From the IMG/VR virus record IMGVR_UViG_3300028284_000458, positions 1 through 61,923 of that record: DNA of 61,923 nt, one strand, 5' to 3'. This DNA comes from a virus. The notes below the pieces were generated by a model that saw only the letters and a program-made list of their open reading frames with translations, did no database searches and was not told the DNA's origin. A program made the position numbers and the translations under genes. Shown here piece after piece: positions 54,705 to 61,923 of the stretch. Positions within the stretch are counted from its first letter, which is position 1. Every line of letters starts with the position of its first letter.

Positions 54705-56719
54705 TATACAACCCTCCCTTTTATATCTTTGTTAGGAAACTTAACTTCAAATACCGATGGATCTAAAGATGGATAAACCATTTTACCTTTAGTTGCATCT
54801 GATATATTATATGAGTGAGATGAGTAACTTCCTAAACATTTATTTACTATCTCACACTTTGGTACGGATTGAACTCCCTCAACACCTGCAATTAATAATT
54901 CTATTTCAGAAATATTAATAGCCATATTAAATGTCCAATTATCTATATTAAAATATTTTGCTAATGCTTGTTGTACCTTAACTAATACTTCTCTCTTATT
55001 ATATCCACCATAAACTCTTATTTCAAAATCACATCCAATGTTTATAACGTAACCATCAATTAAATTAATACCATCGGTTAACATTCTATATTCACTAATA
55101 TATGTTTTTAAGTTTTCTTTAACTGCTTGGTTTAGTGTTGATAAACTTTTATTACCATCATATCCAAGTATGTATAAGTTAATTGCAAATGGATTGTTCT
55201 TCTCAGTTGCATTACCTTTTTTACCACCTAAGAATTTAGTTACTTCGGATTTTATTTCATCATCTGTTTTACTAGAACCTCCAAGTGATTGAACCAATCC
55301 TGTAAACTCTTCAAGTGAATTTGGATTACTCAGTATAGAAGCTGGTGAGTTATTATCCAACTCCCCATCTGGTGCACAATATGCTTTTGCAATACCACCA
55401 TATTTTGCTGGTAGTGATAACGCTCTTACTTGATAATCTTTTCTTGTTACTGCTCTATTCTGTGAACCAAAGTTTGCCAACGAGTTTTCTCTAATTTCGT
55501 CAATAGTATCAGCTCCTCTACCACCTGTTCCCGGTTCCTCGTTATCACAAGCTACTGAGGCTTTAGATGCTTGATATAATCTTAGTTCTGCTGGTAGAAA
55601 TGATGTACCATCATCATCAAATTGAATTGTTTCAATATTATTTAATTCACCAACACCACAATTTGACTTAACTCCACCACCAGTTAAATAAGATACGGTA
55701 AATACACCTTTTGGAGCTTGTCCATATGATTTTGTTTTTAAAAAGTTTGAAGGATCAAATGATGCTCCCATTTTATCAATAGAAGAATTAAGACCTAATC
55801 CTACATTTTTAAAAGTAGGAACTAATGTTGAATCATCATCTGCCGAATTACCTGCACCGAATACAAGAGTTGTTGTATTAGTTGGATTTATTTTTGTTGT
55901 AAATCTTCTTGATGTTTTTAAAACTTTAAGAACATTTGGTACAGATTCTTTGAATTGAGCCAAATCTTTATCGTTTTGTTCTGAATTTGCATAATCAACA
56001 TAAACCATTTCTTGTGCTAAATAAGGAACTTCATACCACTTATTACCATTAGAATCTCTTACATCATAAATATCGATTACATTAGTATCACCAATATCTA
56101 TTTTAGAAAATTGTGATGGTGATGATCCGAAATCATATACAATGGTTTTTAATTCTGCAGATTGTGCATTTATATATTTTTTTAATAAATATGTTGTAGG
56201 TGCTCCATCATTACTTTGATATATTGAAATCTCTCTATCATCTTCTACTGAAAAATCTAATAACTCCGTTGTTCTAAACCGAGTACCACTTGAATTTGCT
56301 ACAACAACCATTCCTTCTTTAATTCTCAAACAATATTCTAAATCAGGCCTTACATCTTCTCCTACTCCTATTGATGGTACTGTTTGGTATACTGCAAGTT
56401 TAACAATAGATGCTGCTGTTACTCTTGGCTTATAACCAAGGTACTCTGCTAGTGCAACTACATTTTGTTTATCTTCAGAATATAACATTAAAGACTCTTT
56501 CAATGAATCATCTGTGTAATAAGATAATACATCTCCAAGATATGATGCCATTTCTATGAACATCATTCCAGGAGAAGCTTCGTTAAAATCAGAATAAGTT
56601 TGTGGGAAATATGTTTTTGCGTAATCAATTAAGTTTTCTCTAAATTGTGAGAAATCTTTATTAAGGTACTTTATGTCCCTACCTGAATTTGATTTTTTTG
56701 TGGTTTGATTTAATGCCAT
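54704..56719 (-). CDS. 6: Baseplate wedge protein gp6-like (BaseplateJ family)
   Basis: Opens MALNQTTKKSNSGRDIKYLNKDFSQFRENLIDYAKTYFPQTY, then FNEASPGMMFIEMASYLGDVLSYYTDDSLKESLM, the conserved start of T4 gp6 and BaseplateJ-like wedge proteins. At 671 residues it is close to T4 gp6 (660). In T4, gp6 forms the continuous ring that joins wedges around the hub. gp25 lies directly upstream, the same order as in other T4-like phages. A GAGGC sequence precedes the start. Confidence 0.92.
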   Translation of the reverse strand: MALNQTTKKSNSGRDIKYLNKDFSQFRENLIDYAKTYFPQTYSDFNEASPGMMFIEMASYLGDVLSYYTDDSLKESLMLYSEDKQNVVALAEYLGYKPRVTAASIVKLAVYQTVPSIGVGEDVRPDLEYCLRIKEGMVVVANSSGTRFRTTELLDFSVEDDREISIYQSNDGAPTTYLLKKYINAQSAELKTIVYDFGSSPSQFSKIDIGDTNVIDIYDVRDSNGNKWYEVPYLAQEMVYVDYANSEQNDKDLAQFKESVPNVLKVLKTSRRFTTKINPTNTTTLVFGAGNSADDDSTLVPTFKNVGLGLNSSIDKMGASFDPSNFLKTKSYGQAPKGVFTVSYLTGGGVKSNCGVGELNNIETIQFDDDGTSFLPAELRLYQASKASVACDNEEPGTGGRGADTIDEIRENSLANFGSQNRAVTRKDYQVRALSLPAKYGGIAKAYCAPDGELDNNSPASILSNPNSLEEFTGLVQSLGGSSKTDDEIKSEVTKFLGGKKGNATEKNNPFAINLYILGYDGNKSLSTLNQAVKENLKTYISEYRMLTDGINLIDGYVINIGCDFEIRVYGGYNKREVLVKVQQALAKYFNIDNWTFNMAINISEIELLIAGVEGVQSVPKCEIVNKCLGSYSSHSYNISDATKGKMVYPSLDPSVFEVKFPNKDIKGRVV

Positions 56720-56724
56720 TTCTT

Positions 56725-57159
56725 TTATGCCTCTATGTTGAATGTTAATTCTTGTGATTCAAATTGCCCACCAACTGAAAATAACAATTTTACTACTGCT
56801 CTATTTAAATCTTTCATCTCATCAGTCATTTGTACTTCTATTTCATCAATATCAATATATGGTAACCAATAATTAACACTAGTTGTTATTGCTGATTCAA
56901 GTTTTTCTTCTAGAACCCCCTCTACGAGTGGTTCAAACAATAAAGATGCAAGGCCAGTTCCAAAATTTGGCTGAAATGGTCTTTCTCCTTTATTTGTTAA
57001 TAGTAAATTTTTTAAATTGCTTTTAGCAGCTTCAAACGAGGAATATGATTGATTAAACATAGTACCTCCTCCTGATTGTATAGGCAAAGTAATTCCATAC
57101 GCGGAGTTCGAAAACTCTTCGGTATCTTTTACTATTTTCTTATCAAGAATGTAAGCCAT
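56725..57159 (-). CDS. 25: Baseplate wedge protein gp25-like
   Basis: 144 residues with NLLLTNKGERPFQPNFGTGLASLLFEP in the middle, the signature of the gp25/GpW family of baseplate wedge proteins that couple the wedge to the sheath initiator. Length matches T4 gp25 (132). It precedes gp6 by five bases. An AAGGA lies upstream of its ATG. Confidence 0.94.
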   Translation of the reverse strand: MAYILDKKIVKDTEEFSNSAYGITLPIQSGGGTMFNQSYSSFEAAKSNLKNLLLTNKGERPFQPNFGTGLASLLFEPLVEGVLEEKLESAITTSVNYWLPYIDIDEIEVQMTDEMKDLNRAVVKLLFSVGGQFESQELTFNIEA

Positions 57160-57174
57160 TTATTTATCCTTATT

Positions 57175-57822
57175 TTATCTCTTAAACTTTTTAACAAGTT
57201 CAGAGTTATCTCTATTTAATATTCTATCTAAACCAGGTAACCCAGTCTGAACTCCTAAACCTGTTTTATTTGGTTGAGTTCCTTTTGTTTGATATCCCAT
57301 TTTGTGAGCCATTTGTGCTCTTAATGCTTCCGTTCCACCTGCTCCTAAAGATGTTCCCATATTAACTGTTTGGTCAATATCTGGTTCTGCATCCATATAA
57401 GAAGGTATGTAAGTATTTTCTTGAACTGTTGGTTGTTGTGTTTGTTGTGGCAATCCATCTAATACAGATGCTCCACCACCTTGACCACTTCTCTGTGCTT
57501 TAGAAAAGGGAGTTGTTTGATTTAATACTTGATTTAATACTGGATTCTTTGAAAATGTTCTCTGTTGTGTTTGTACACTTTCTTGTATTGGAACAACTGT
57601 TTCTGATTGTTCTCTTCTAAGAACTTCATTTGCCATATCAAATGGATCCTGTACTTTCTTCTTTAATACCTTTTTAGGTGCGCTTGTAACTTCCAATAAT
57701 CTTTTACTAACTTCAGCTTCTAAGATTTTAGGAAATGTTTTAGACAAAAATAGAGTTTGCTTTTTAGCAACTTCTACTTCAACGAGTGCCTTTATTACTT
57801 TAATTAATTGTTTGTTATTCAT
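57175..57822 (-). CDS. Unknown virion-region protein, 215 aa
   Basis: The first 50 residues look like one long helix (MNNKQLIKVIKALVEVEVAKKQTLFL). The rest is Gln/Pro/Thr-rich and probably flexible (QTQQRTFSKNPVLNQVLNQTTPFSKAQRSGQGGG), ending in a charged helix. No family recognised. The location between the lysin and gp25 suggests a baseplate or tail protein. A variant of the late-promoter motif lies upstream at 57843-57852. Confidence 0.68.
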   Translation of the reverse strand: MNNKQLIKVIKALVEVEVAKKQTLFLSKTFPKILEAEVSKRLLEVTSAPKKVLKKKVQDPFDMANEVLRREQSETVVPIQESVQTQQRTFSKNPVLNQVLNQTTPFSKAQRSGQGGGASVLDGLPQQTQQPTVQENTYIPSYMDAEPDIDQTVNMGTSLGAGGTEALRAQMAHKMGYQTKGTQPNKTGLGVQTGLPGLDRILNRDNSELVKKFKR

Positions 57823-57842
57823 TTCTAATTCTTGTTATCTTA

Positions 57843-57852
57843 CTATAAATAT
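57843..57852 (-). promoter_or_regulatory. Candidate late promoter motif (variant)
   Basis: The minus strand reads ATATTTATAG, one base different from the exact motif, 20 bases upstream of the 215-residue gene. Confidence 0.35.
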
Positions 57853-57874
57853 ATCTTTGTTGATTTTATGGTTC

Positions 57875-59284
57875 TTATACACACGATGGAGGTACTACAA
57901 ATCCTAAATATCTCTTAGGAACTTTTTGAAATACACCACAACCGTTTCTACTAAAACCTCCCCCACCTGTATTTCCTTCTATTGTAATAACTCCTCCTGT
58001 TTCGGTTACACCAGCAACAATTCCGATATGATGTGCATCTGAAGGACTACCATATAATACTGCTGCTCCTATCTTGGGTTCGGATGACCAGTATCCTTTT
58101 GATTTTCCCCAACTCATCCAATTATCACAACTTGCTCCACCACTTGGAGTTTCCAATCCAGCTTCTTGCCACCAAGTAGCAACCGCGGCTGCACACCAAT
58201 AATATCCACTTCCACTCTTTTGTACTTTTGCTTGGTTATTTAATCCAACATTATCAAACATATCATCAATCCTACCTCGTTTGTTAAGTTGTTGTCCACC
58301 AGGAAAACCTCCATAGTTTAATCCAGGTGGTGTTCCATATTCTAATATACCAATATCTCTTCGTGCAATTGCAACTACCCTAGTTCCATCTTCACATTTA
58401 TATTTATCTGGTGTATTTTCTTCAATAGCTGCTAACTCTTCATCCGATAAATTAACAGGTGCTGCATTTATTTCACCAGATGATATTTCACTTGCTTTTA
58501 ATTTAGAATATTCTTTTGCACTCCCTCTACCATCAGCAGGTAATGATATATCATTAGCAACAGCATCAGCTTCTGCTTTTTCTAATTTTGCAGATTCTAT
58601 TTGTGCTGGTGACATTAATACGTTGGTAACTGCATTTACCACTACTGAAAGTATTCTACTAAGAAAACTACTCTCATTGGTTGATTCTCCTGGTTTTGAT
58701 GGTACTGCTACACCCGGTCCTGCAGGTGGAACTGTAAACCCAGTCCATGTTAATACACCCGGTGCAACAAATGGAGGTGCACCTGGATATAATGATACTG
58801 TCATATACAATCCTTGAATTGTTGGTATATGTGATACCATTGATGCAATAAGTTTATCTAAAAAGACACCACTATCATCAGTTGGGTTAAGTGGTCCTAC
58901 AGGTGTCCAAGTTCCTGGTGTAGTTACAAATGCTGCAGTTGATGATATATTTAACATAGAACCCGGAGCTGGAATAATTGGTGGAATTCCCACTACTAAT
59001 GTTGCACCTGTCCAATAACCCAATACACCCTTTCCTATATCATCAGCAAAAGTATGTTTTCCTTTTTGTTTTGCAAGTGCAGTTGTACATGCAAGTGTAA
59101 CTAAAGTTTGCATTAATGCAATATTTGGCGTTTGTATTGGAATGTTATTTACAGTTTGTAACCCTCTTCTAATACACATATCATATTCTGAAGTAATCTT
59201 CTGAGCGAATTCAGGAAATGCCTTTATACCATCCTGATTTTTCATGTAGCTCATCATATTTGATTTGAATATTGCGAAAGACAT
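57875..59284 (-). CDS. Tail-associated lysin with C-terminal CHAP domain
   Basis: Residues 300-455 form a CHAP (NlpC/P60-like) cysteine amidase/peptidase: YYWCAAAVATWW with Cys364 as nucleophile, DAHHIGIV with His418-419 and GVITIEGNTGGGG with Glu436/Asn438 to complete the site. The first 200 residues are a Pro/Gly-rich region with some hydrophobic stretches, absent from free endolysins. The gene is between the gp5-like spike and the gp25 region, so the protein probably digests peptidoglycan during tail penetration, in place of the lysozyme domain normally fused to gp5 in T4. Confidence 0.85.
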   Translation of the reverse strand: MSFAIFKSNMMSYMKNQDGIKAFPEFAQKITSEYDMCIRRGLQTVNNIPIQTPNIALMQTLVTLACTTALAKQKGKHTFADDIGKGVLGYWTGATLVVGIPPIIPAPGSMLNISSTAAFVTTPGTWTPVGPLNPTDDSGVFLDKLIASMVSHIPTIQGLYMTVSLYPGAPPFVAPGVLTWTGFTVPPAGPGVAVPSKPGESTNESSFLSRILSVVVNAVTNVLMSPAQIESAKLEKAEADAVANDISLPADGRGSAKEYSKLKASEISSGEINAAPVNLSDEELAAIEENTPDKYKCEDGTRVVAIARRDIGILEYGTPPGLNYGGFPGGQQLNKRGRIDDMFDNVGLNNQAKVQKSGSGYYWCAAAVATWWQEAGLETPSGGASCDNWMSWGKSKGYWSSEPKIGAAVLYGSPSDAHHIGIVAGVTETGGVITIEGNTGGGGFSRNGCGVFQKVPKRYLGFVVPPSCV

Positions 59285-59287
59285 GAG

Positions 59288-60517
59288 TTATTCTGTATAA
59301 TTAAGTGTGGATAGTATAGTATCTAATTTAGATTTAATCTTATTGAAATCCCCACGGTTGTTCGGTCCCATCATTGTAGGTCCACATGGAGTTGAAAATA
59401 TTTGAGCATTTATAGCATCACATAATTCTGCAAGAATATCAATAAGAGTTTGTCCTCTTGATAATGGTTCTGCAGTTGATTCGGTATTTAAATAGATTTC
59501 TCCACTTCCTCCTAAGAAATACATGTTGTTATCATTAGTAGTGGTTCTATATTCTCCATTTAAATCTATCTCAGCACCATCCAATCCATTGTCTATTGTA
59601 AGTTTACCATCTGATATAAATGAATAGTTTCCTTTAGAGTAAAATAACATTTCAGAATCCTTAGATGATAATATAATTCTACCACTATTAATAAGAACTT
59701 GGTCAGTTCCTTTTAATTCAGGTTCTTCTGCATATATTGGAGTAGTCTCCATTGGTGTATCAATCTGACCAGGAGTGAATTCTAATAAATGTTCTCCACT
59801 TGATAATACAATGATTGATCCATCATCAACAATATTCTCATATAAAGGTGTTCCAATTTTTAGTTCTTCTAATGATTTAGAACCTTGTCTGTTTCGTATT
59901 ACAATAGTTGGTGCTAAAACATTATCTGTATTATTATATCCACTAAATCTTATTGATTGTCCAAATCTAGATTGAATAACCTTATCTCCTTCGTAAAACT
60001 GTAATGGGTTTATTTGAGTTGGTTCAAAATATTCATTTTCTGGTTCATCAGATGATCCTCCTGAACTATTTGGTGTACCTGTTTGTGATGTTGTTGAATA
60101 ATCACCAGCTCCCCCATCACTAGCCTTTTCTTTATCAGGATTCATTATAGAATTTACATCCTCAATATAGTTACCAGTATTAAGAGTACTACTAGTAATT
60201 CTCCTATAAACAAGTTGTCCGTTTCCACGTTTAATTATTTCAACAGATTCACCAACTATAGGTAATTCTAAGTTTGCATAATCATGTGGTTCGTAAAATC
60301 TAAGCTGCTCTATTGGAGTCGTGTTATCATCCAACCTTCTAAGTTTTGCAAACCCTATTTCGTATGTATTTCTTGTATCATTTTTTCCAACTCCCAAATC
60401 TATTATAGATTCATGTTCTTCGTTGGTAATCACATCAAGCACAATACCCATAAGAGCAGGAGTCCTTGATTTCTGTGACCTACCACTAATAGCTGATGAT
60501 TGTGATAATCTACTCAT
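59288..60517 (-). CDS. Baseplate hub/spike protein, gp5-like OB/beta-helix
   Basis: 409 residues. The N-terminal 100 residues (ALMGIVLDVITNEEH ... LPIVGESVEIIKRGNGQLVYRRI) fit an OB-fold as in the gp5/VgrG spike. A middle EGDKVIQSRFGQSIRFSG motif recurs in marine phage spike proteins, and the later part has beta-helix-like repeats. There is no lysozyme domain; the CHAP protein next door would replace it. Expected location: central spike under the hub. Confidence in the family is moderate because sequence identity to T4 gp5 is low. Confidence 0.7.
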   Translation of the reverse strand: MSRLSQSSAISGRSQKSRTPALMGIVLDVITNEEHESIIDLGVGKNDTRNTYEIGFAKLRRLDDNTTPIEQLRFYEPHDYANLELPIVGESVEIIKRGNGQLVYRRITSSTLNTGNYIEDVNSIMNPDKEKASDGGAGDYSTTSQTGTPNSSGGSSDEPENEYFEPTQINPLQFYEGDKVIQSRFGQSIRFSGYNNTDNVLAPTIVIRNRQGSKSLEELKIGTPLYENIVDDGSIIVLSSGEHLLEFTPGQIDTPMETTPIYAEEPELKGTDQVLINSGRIILSSKDSEMLFYSKGNYSFISDGKLTIDNGLDGAEIDLNGEYRTTTNDNNMYFLGGSGEIYLNTESTAEPLSRGQTLIDILAELCDAINAQIFSTPCGPTMMGPNNRGDFNKIKSKLDTILSTLNYTE

Positions 60518-60926
60518 TGTTTTTTACTTTTTGTTTTAATTCCTCTACTTCATTGGTAAGTTCATCAACTTTTATATCTTGTTCATCAGCCACCTGTGAA
60601 ATGGTTTCATCTAATTGTTTTAATAATTGTTCCTTTTCATCATCAGAAAGAAAACCAGTATCTCCATCTGAAGCTTGAGCTGCTCCTATAATCCTTTGTG
60701 CGATTGCAGCCATTTTTATAAGTGAATCATCATTCTTAACAGCCGAGTCAATTAAATCTCGTATAATCGGTCCCATTGCCATCATATCAGGTGCATGACG
60801 GACAAGTTTTCTCATCTCAGCAATTAATTCTGATATTCGTTGTTTCTTAACTTGTTGGTTATCGTAGATATCTTTAAACAGCCCACCTAAGTTCTTTCCT
60901 GGAAATAATTCAAATTCTGTACTCAT
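60510..60926 (-). CDS. Coiled-coil protein, 138 aa, unknown
   Basis: Helical throughout, with heptads in the last third (QLLKQLDETISQVADEQDIKVDELTNEVEELKQKVKNNE). It opens MSTEFELFPGKNLGGLFKDIYDNQQVKKQRISEL, a pattern I have seen in marine T4-like genomes without an assigned function. It overlaps the spike gene by eight bases. I considered the recombination mediator UvsY, usual in this part of T4-like genomes, but the sequence does not show UvsY features, so it is left unknown. Confidence 0.72.
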   Translation of the reverse strand: MSTEFELFPGKNLGGLFKDIYDNQQVKKQRISELIAEMRKLVRHAPDMMAMGPIIRDLIDSAVKNDDSLIKMAAIAQRIIGAAQASDGDTGFLSDDEKEQLLKQLDETISQVADEQDIKVDELTNEVEELKQKVKNNE

Positions 60927-60947
60927 AATTTTAACACATTATCTTGT

Positions 60948-60957
60948 ATATAAATAT
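60948..60957 (-). promoter_or_regulatory. Candidate late promoter motif
   Basis: ATATTTATAT on the minus strand, with AC following, 22 bases before the 138-residue gene and just after a terminator. Confidence 0.45.
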
Positions 60958-60960
60958 GAT

Positions 60961-60991
60961 AAACAAAAAAACCTCACTTTTTAAGGTGAGG
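60961..60991 (-). terminator. Rho-independent terminator after the small membrane protein gene
   Basis: The minus strand has ACCTCACCTT and AAGTGAGGT-type arms with a short loop, ending in a T-run of seven. It uses the same CCTCAC/GTGAGG stem as the terminator at 42842-42872. Confidence 0.8.
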
Positions 60992-61023
60992 TTTTCTTTA
61001 ATGTACATAGGTAGGAAGGTGTA

Positions 61024-61260
61024 TTATGCCTTCTTTTTCATGATATGGTATATAACTCCAGCTCCTACTAAACCTAGTAAGCCTTCATTACTTAATGAAC
61101 CTAATATACCCATAATGTTATCCACTACTGATACTGCAGGCCAAAAAGGAATCGGTGCACCTTTAAATAATACTTCAAGTACTACCCCTAATGCGATGAT
61201 ACTAATACCAATTTCTGTTAGTGATTTTGCCCAATCACCCATTTTTTTTAGAAATTCCAT
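61024..61260 (-). CDS. Small membrane protein, possibly holin (78 aa)
   Basis: Two hydrophobic segments, about residues 15-32 (LTEIGISIIALGVVLEVLF) and 55-73 (SLSNEGLLGLVGAGVIYHIM), separated by a polar Pro-containing stretch, with Lys at both ends. That is a class II holin-like layout, and size fits. It has the strongest Shine-Dalgarno of the window (AAAGGAGA, ten bases before the ATG), so it is highly translated. It is in the virion gene block, and no endolysin besides the tail CHAP protein is next to it; a different small membrane role is possible. Confidence 0.65.
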   Translation of the reverse strand: MEFLKKMGDWAKSLTEIGISIIALGVVLEVLFKGAPIPFWPAVSVVDNIMGILGSLSNEGLLGLVGAGVIYHIMKKKA

Positions 61261-61594
61261 ATTGTTGTTCTCCTTTGTTTTTATGTTAGAATTGCATAAC
61301 CTCTTCCTTATTTAAAACATCGGACATGTCTAGAATAACTATGATATATATGAAGTAAAAAGTTGCAATATATATTTAATACCCAATTATAGAAGTGTAT
61401 GAAGGGTTTATATATTTATGTATAAAAAAACCCCACCGAAAGGAAGGGTATTTTGTACTAACCACTTTTTTATACGATTAGAGATTTTTGAGGGAATTTA
61501 TAACCTATTATTAGTATCCTCTATCTTACAATAAGTATAATTTAATTAATTTAAAATTTAATTTATTTGTTTTTTACTTATGTAGTATATATCT
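61261..61594 (-). other. Intergenic gap with a terminator
   Basis: A 334-base gap with no convincing gene. It holds a rho-independent terminator at 61424-61449 (minus-strand ACCCTTCC/GGTGGGGT stem and T-run) for the upstream gene. Close to the start of the membrane protein gene are AT-rich segments that might be a promoter, but no exact copy of the window's late motif is present; the nearest is a reversed TATAAAT-like stretch at 61405-61415. A 13-codon ORF before the holin-like gene is too short to support. Confidence 0.55.
61424..61449 (-). terminator. Rho-independent terminator
   Basis: Minus-strand stem ACCCTTCC pairing with GGTGGGGT around a TTTC loop, followed by seven Ts at 61424-61430. 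One internal T-T mismatch and one G-T pair. Confidence 0.75.
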
Positions 61595-61923
61595 CTATTT
61601 TAGAGATTTCTCTATAGCCTTCTTAACTGCGGATGCAAATGATGTTTTATTAAATGGCAAGTTCTCATTTTGTAAATCGATAAATGTAGCCTTAACTGTA
61701 GATTTAGCCTTGCCTTCTACCTCAATTATCTTACCATCTATATAGACTAATAGAGTAACGATAGTCTTTTTACTGACTTTAGTCCATGGACCTATTGATA
61801 TTCCAGTTGTTGGTGCTTCTATTGAAGTTACTTTAACTTCAACTGGCTTACCATCTAAACATAAATCATACTTGTCTGAAATAACATCTTCCATCATTTG
61901 CTTAATACCAAATGTAATTCTTC
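61595..61923 (-). CDS. C-terminal part of an unidentified protein (runs off the window)
   Basis: The frame is open to the last base of the window. The ATG at 61897 would give 100 residues, but sense codons (RITFGIKQ) precede it, so the gene probably begins beyond the window. The visible part has a beta-rich middle (VEVKVTSIEAPTTGISIGPWTKVSKKTIVTLLVYIDGKIIEVEGK) and a helical Lys-rich end (TSFASAVKKAIEKSLK). No family recognised. A terminator follows it, and it is read in the same direction as the virion genes. Confidence 0.6.
   Translation of the reverse strand, partial: RITFGIKQMMEDVISDKYDLCLDGKPVEVKVTSIEAPTTGISIGPWTKVSKKTIVTLLVYIDGKIIEVEGKAKSTVKATFIDLQNENLPFNKTSFASAVKKAIEKSLK

Noticed and set aside
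60510-60926. UvsY recombination mediator
   Set aside because: The position in T4-like genomes made it tempting, but the sequence shows no UvsY features and only a generic coiled coil.
61405-61415. TATAAATA-type T4 late promoter in the last gap
   Set aside because: Its orientation and spacing do not match the repeated motif used elsewhere, so I leave it unassigned.
1-61923. tRNA genes, rRNA, IS elements, CRISPR arrays, integrase
   Set aside because: None seen by inspection: no cloverleaf-like GC-rich segments in gaps, no regular spaced repeats, and no transposase or recombinase motifs.

Overview
The window is part of an AT-rich, strictly lytic-looking T4-like myovirus genome (or a metagenomic contig of one). 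Evidence for the T4-like type is a baseplate wedge gp6/BaseplateJ-like protein, a gp25-like wedge protein next to it, a T4-type DnaG primase with a CHC2 zinc finger and Toprim motif, and an Mre11/Rad50 (T4 gp47/gp46) recombination nuclease. No integrase, tRNA, rRNA, IS element or CRISPR array was seen. Two near-identical promoters of the form TTG-N20-TATATTTG/A, the Bacteroidota -33/-7 pattern, together with Cys-flanked NYN motifs in two structural proteins that are common in marine Bacteroidota and marine phages, suggest a marine Bacteroidota host. This is an inference.

Layout: apart from one 53-residue gene, everything is read from the minus strand, so transcription runs from high to low coordinates. 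(1) 61.9-41.4 kb: virion and baseplate block, with a small membrane protein, a gp5-like spike/hub protein, a CHAP-domain tail lysin, gp25, gp6, and several large fibrous or LamG-containing structural proteins. (2) 41.4-36 kb: a short nucleic-acid block interrupted by a carbohydrate-type sulfotransferase and a GIY-YIG nuclease, with a DnaG primase and a fused Mre11-Rad50 protein. (3) 35.8-35.97 kb: a divergent plus-strand ribbon-helix-helix repressor-like gene preceded by two 8-bp palindromes. (4) 35.7-26.6 kb: a 3030-residue tail protein with tandem Ig-like repeats and an embedded Hint (intein-like) domain near its C-terminus. (5) 26.6-0.2 kb: about 29 closely packed genes, many sharing ATGA or TAATG overlaps, for sugar activation and glycan assembly. 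(6) The left edge holds the start of a NadM/NadR-type nucleotidyltransferase.

The glycan island is the main point of interest. It holds a NeuB-family nonulosonate synthase, two CMP-sugar synthetases (NeuA-like and KdsB-like), a HisC/CobD-like aminotransferase, a choline-kinase/APH-like kinase with an NTP transferase, an RmlC-like epimerase, a short UDP-sugar dehydrogenase, a 2-hydroxyacid dehydrogenase, two radical SAM enzymes, a methyltransferase, three SGNH-type esterases, a sulfotransferase-like protein, and seven or more glycosyltransferases, two of which are fused to LamG lectin domains. It lies directly downstream of the giant tail protein. It could therefore decorate the virion, most plausibly the tail fibre, or remodel the host surface during infection.

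Regulation: a recurring motif (coding-strand ATATTTATATAC) lies in nearly every intergenic gap before structural and island transcription units and is a candidate late promoter. Three rho-independent terminators, two with the same stem, separate structural units.
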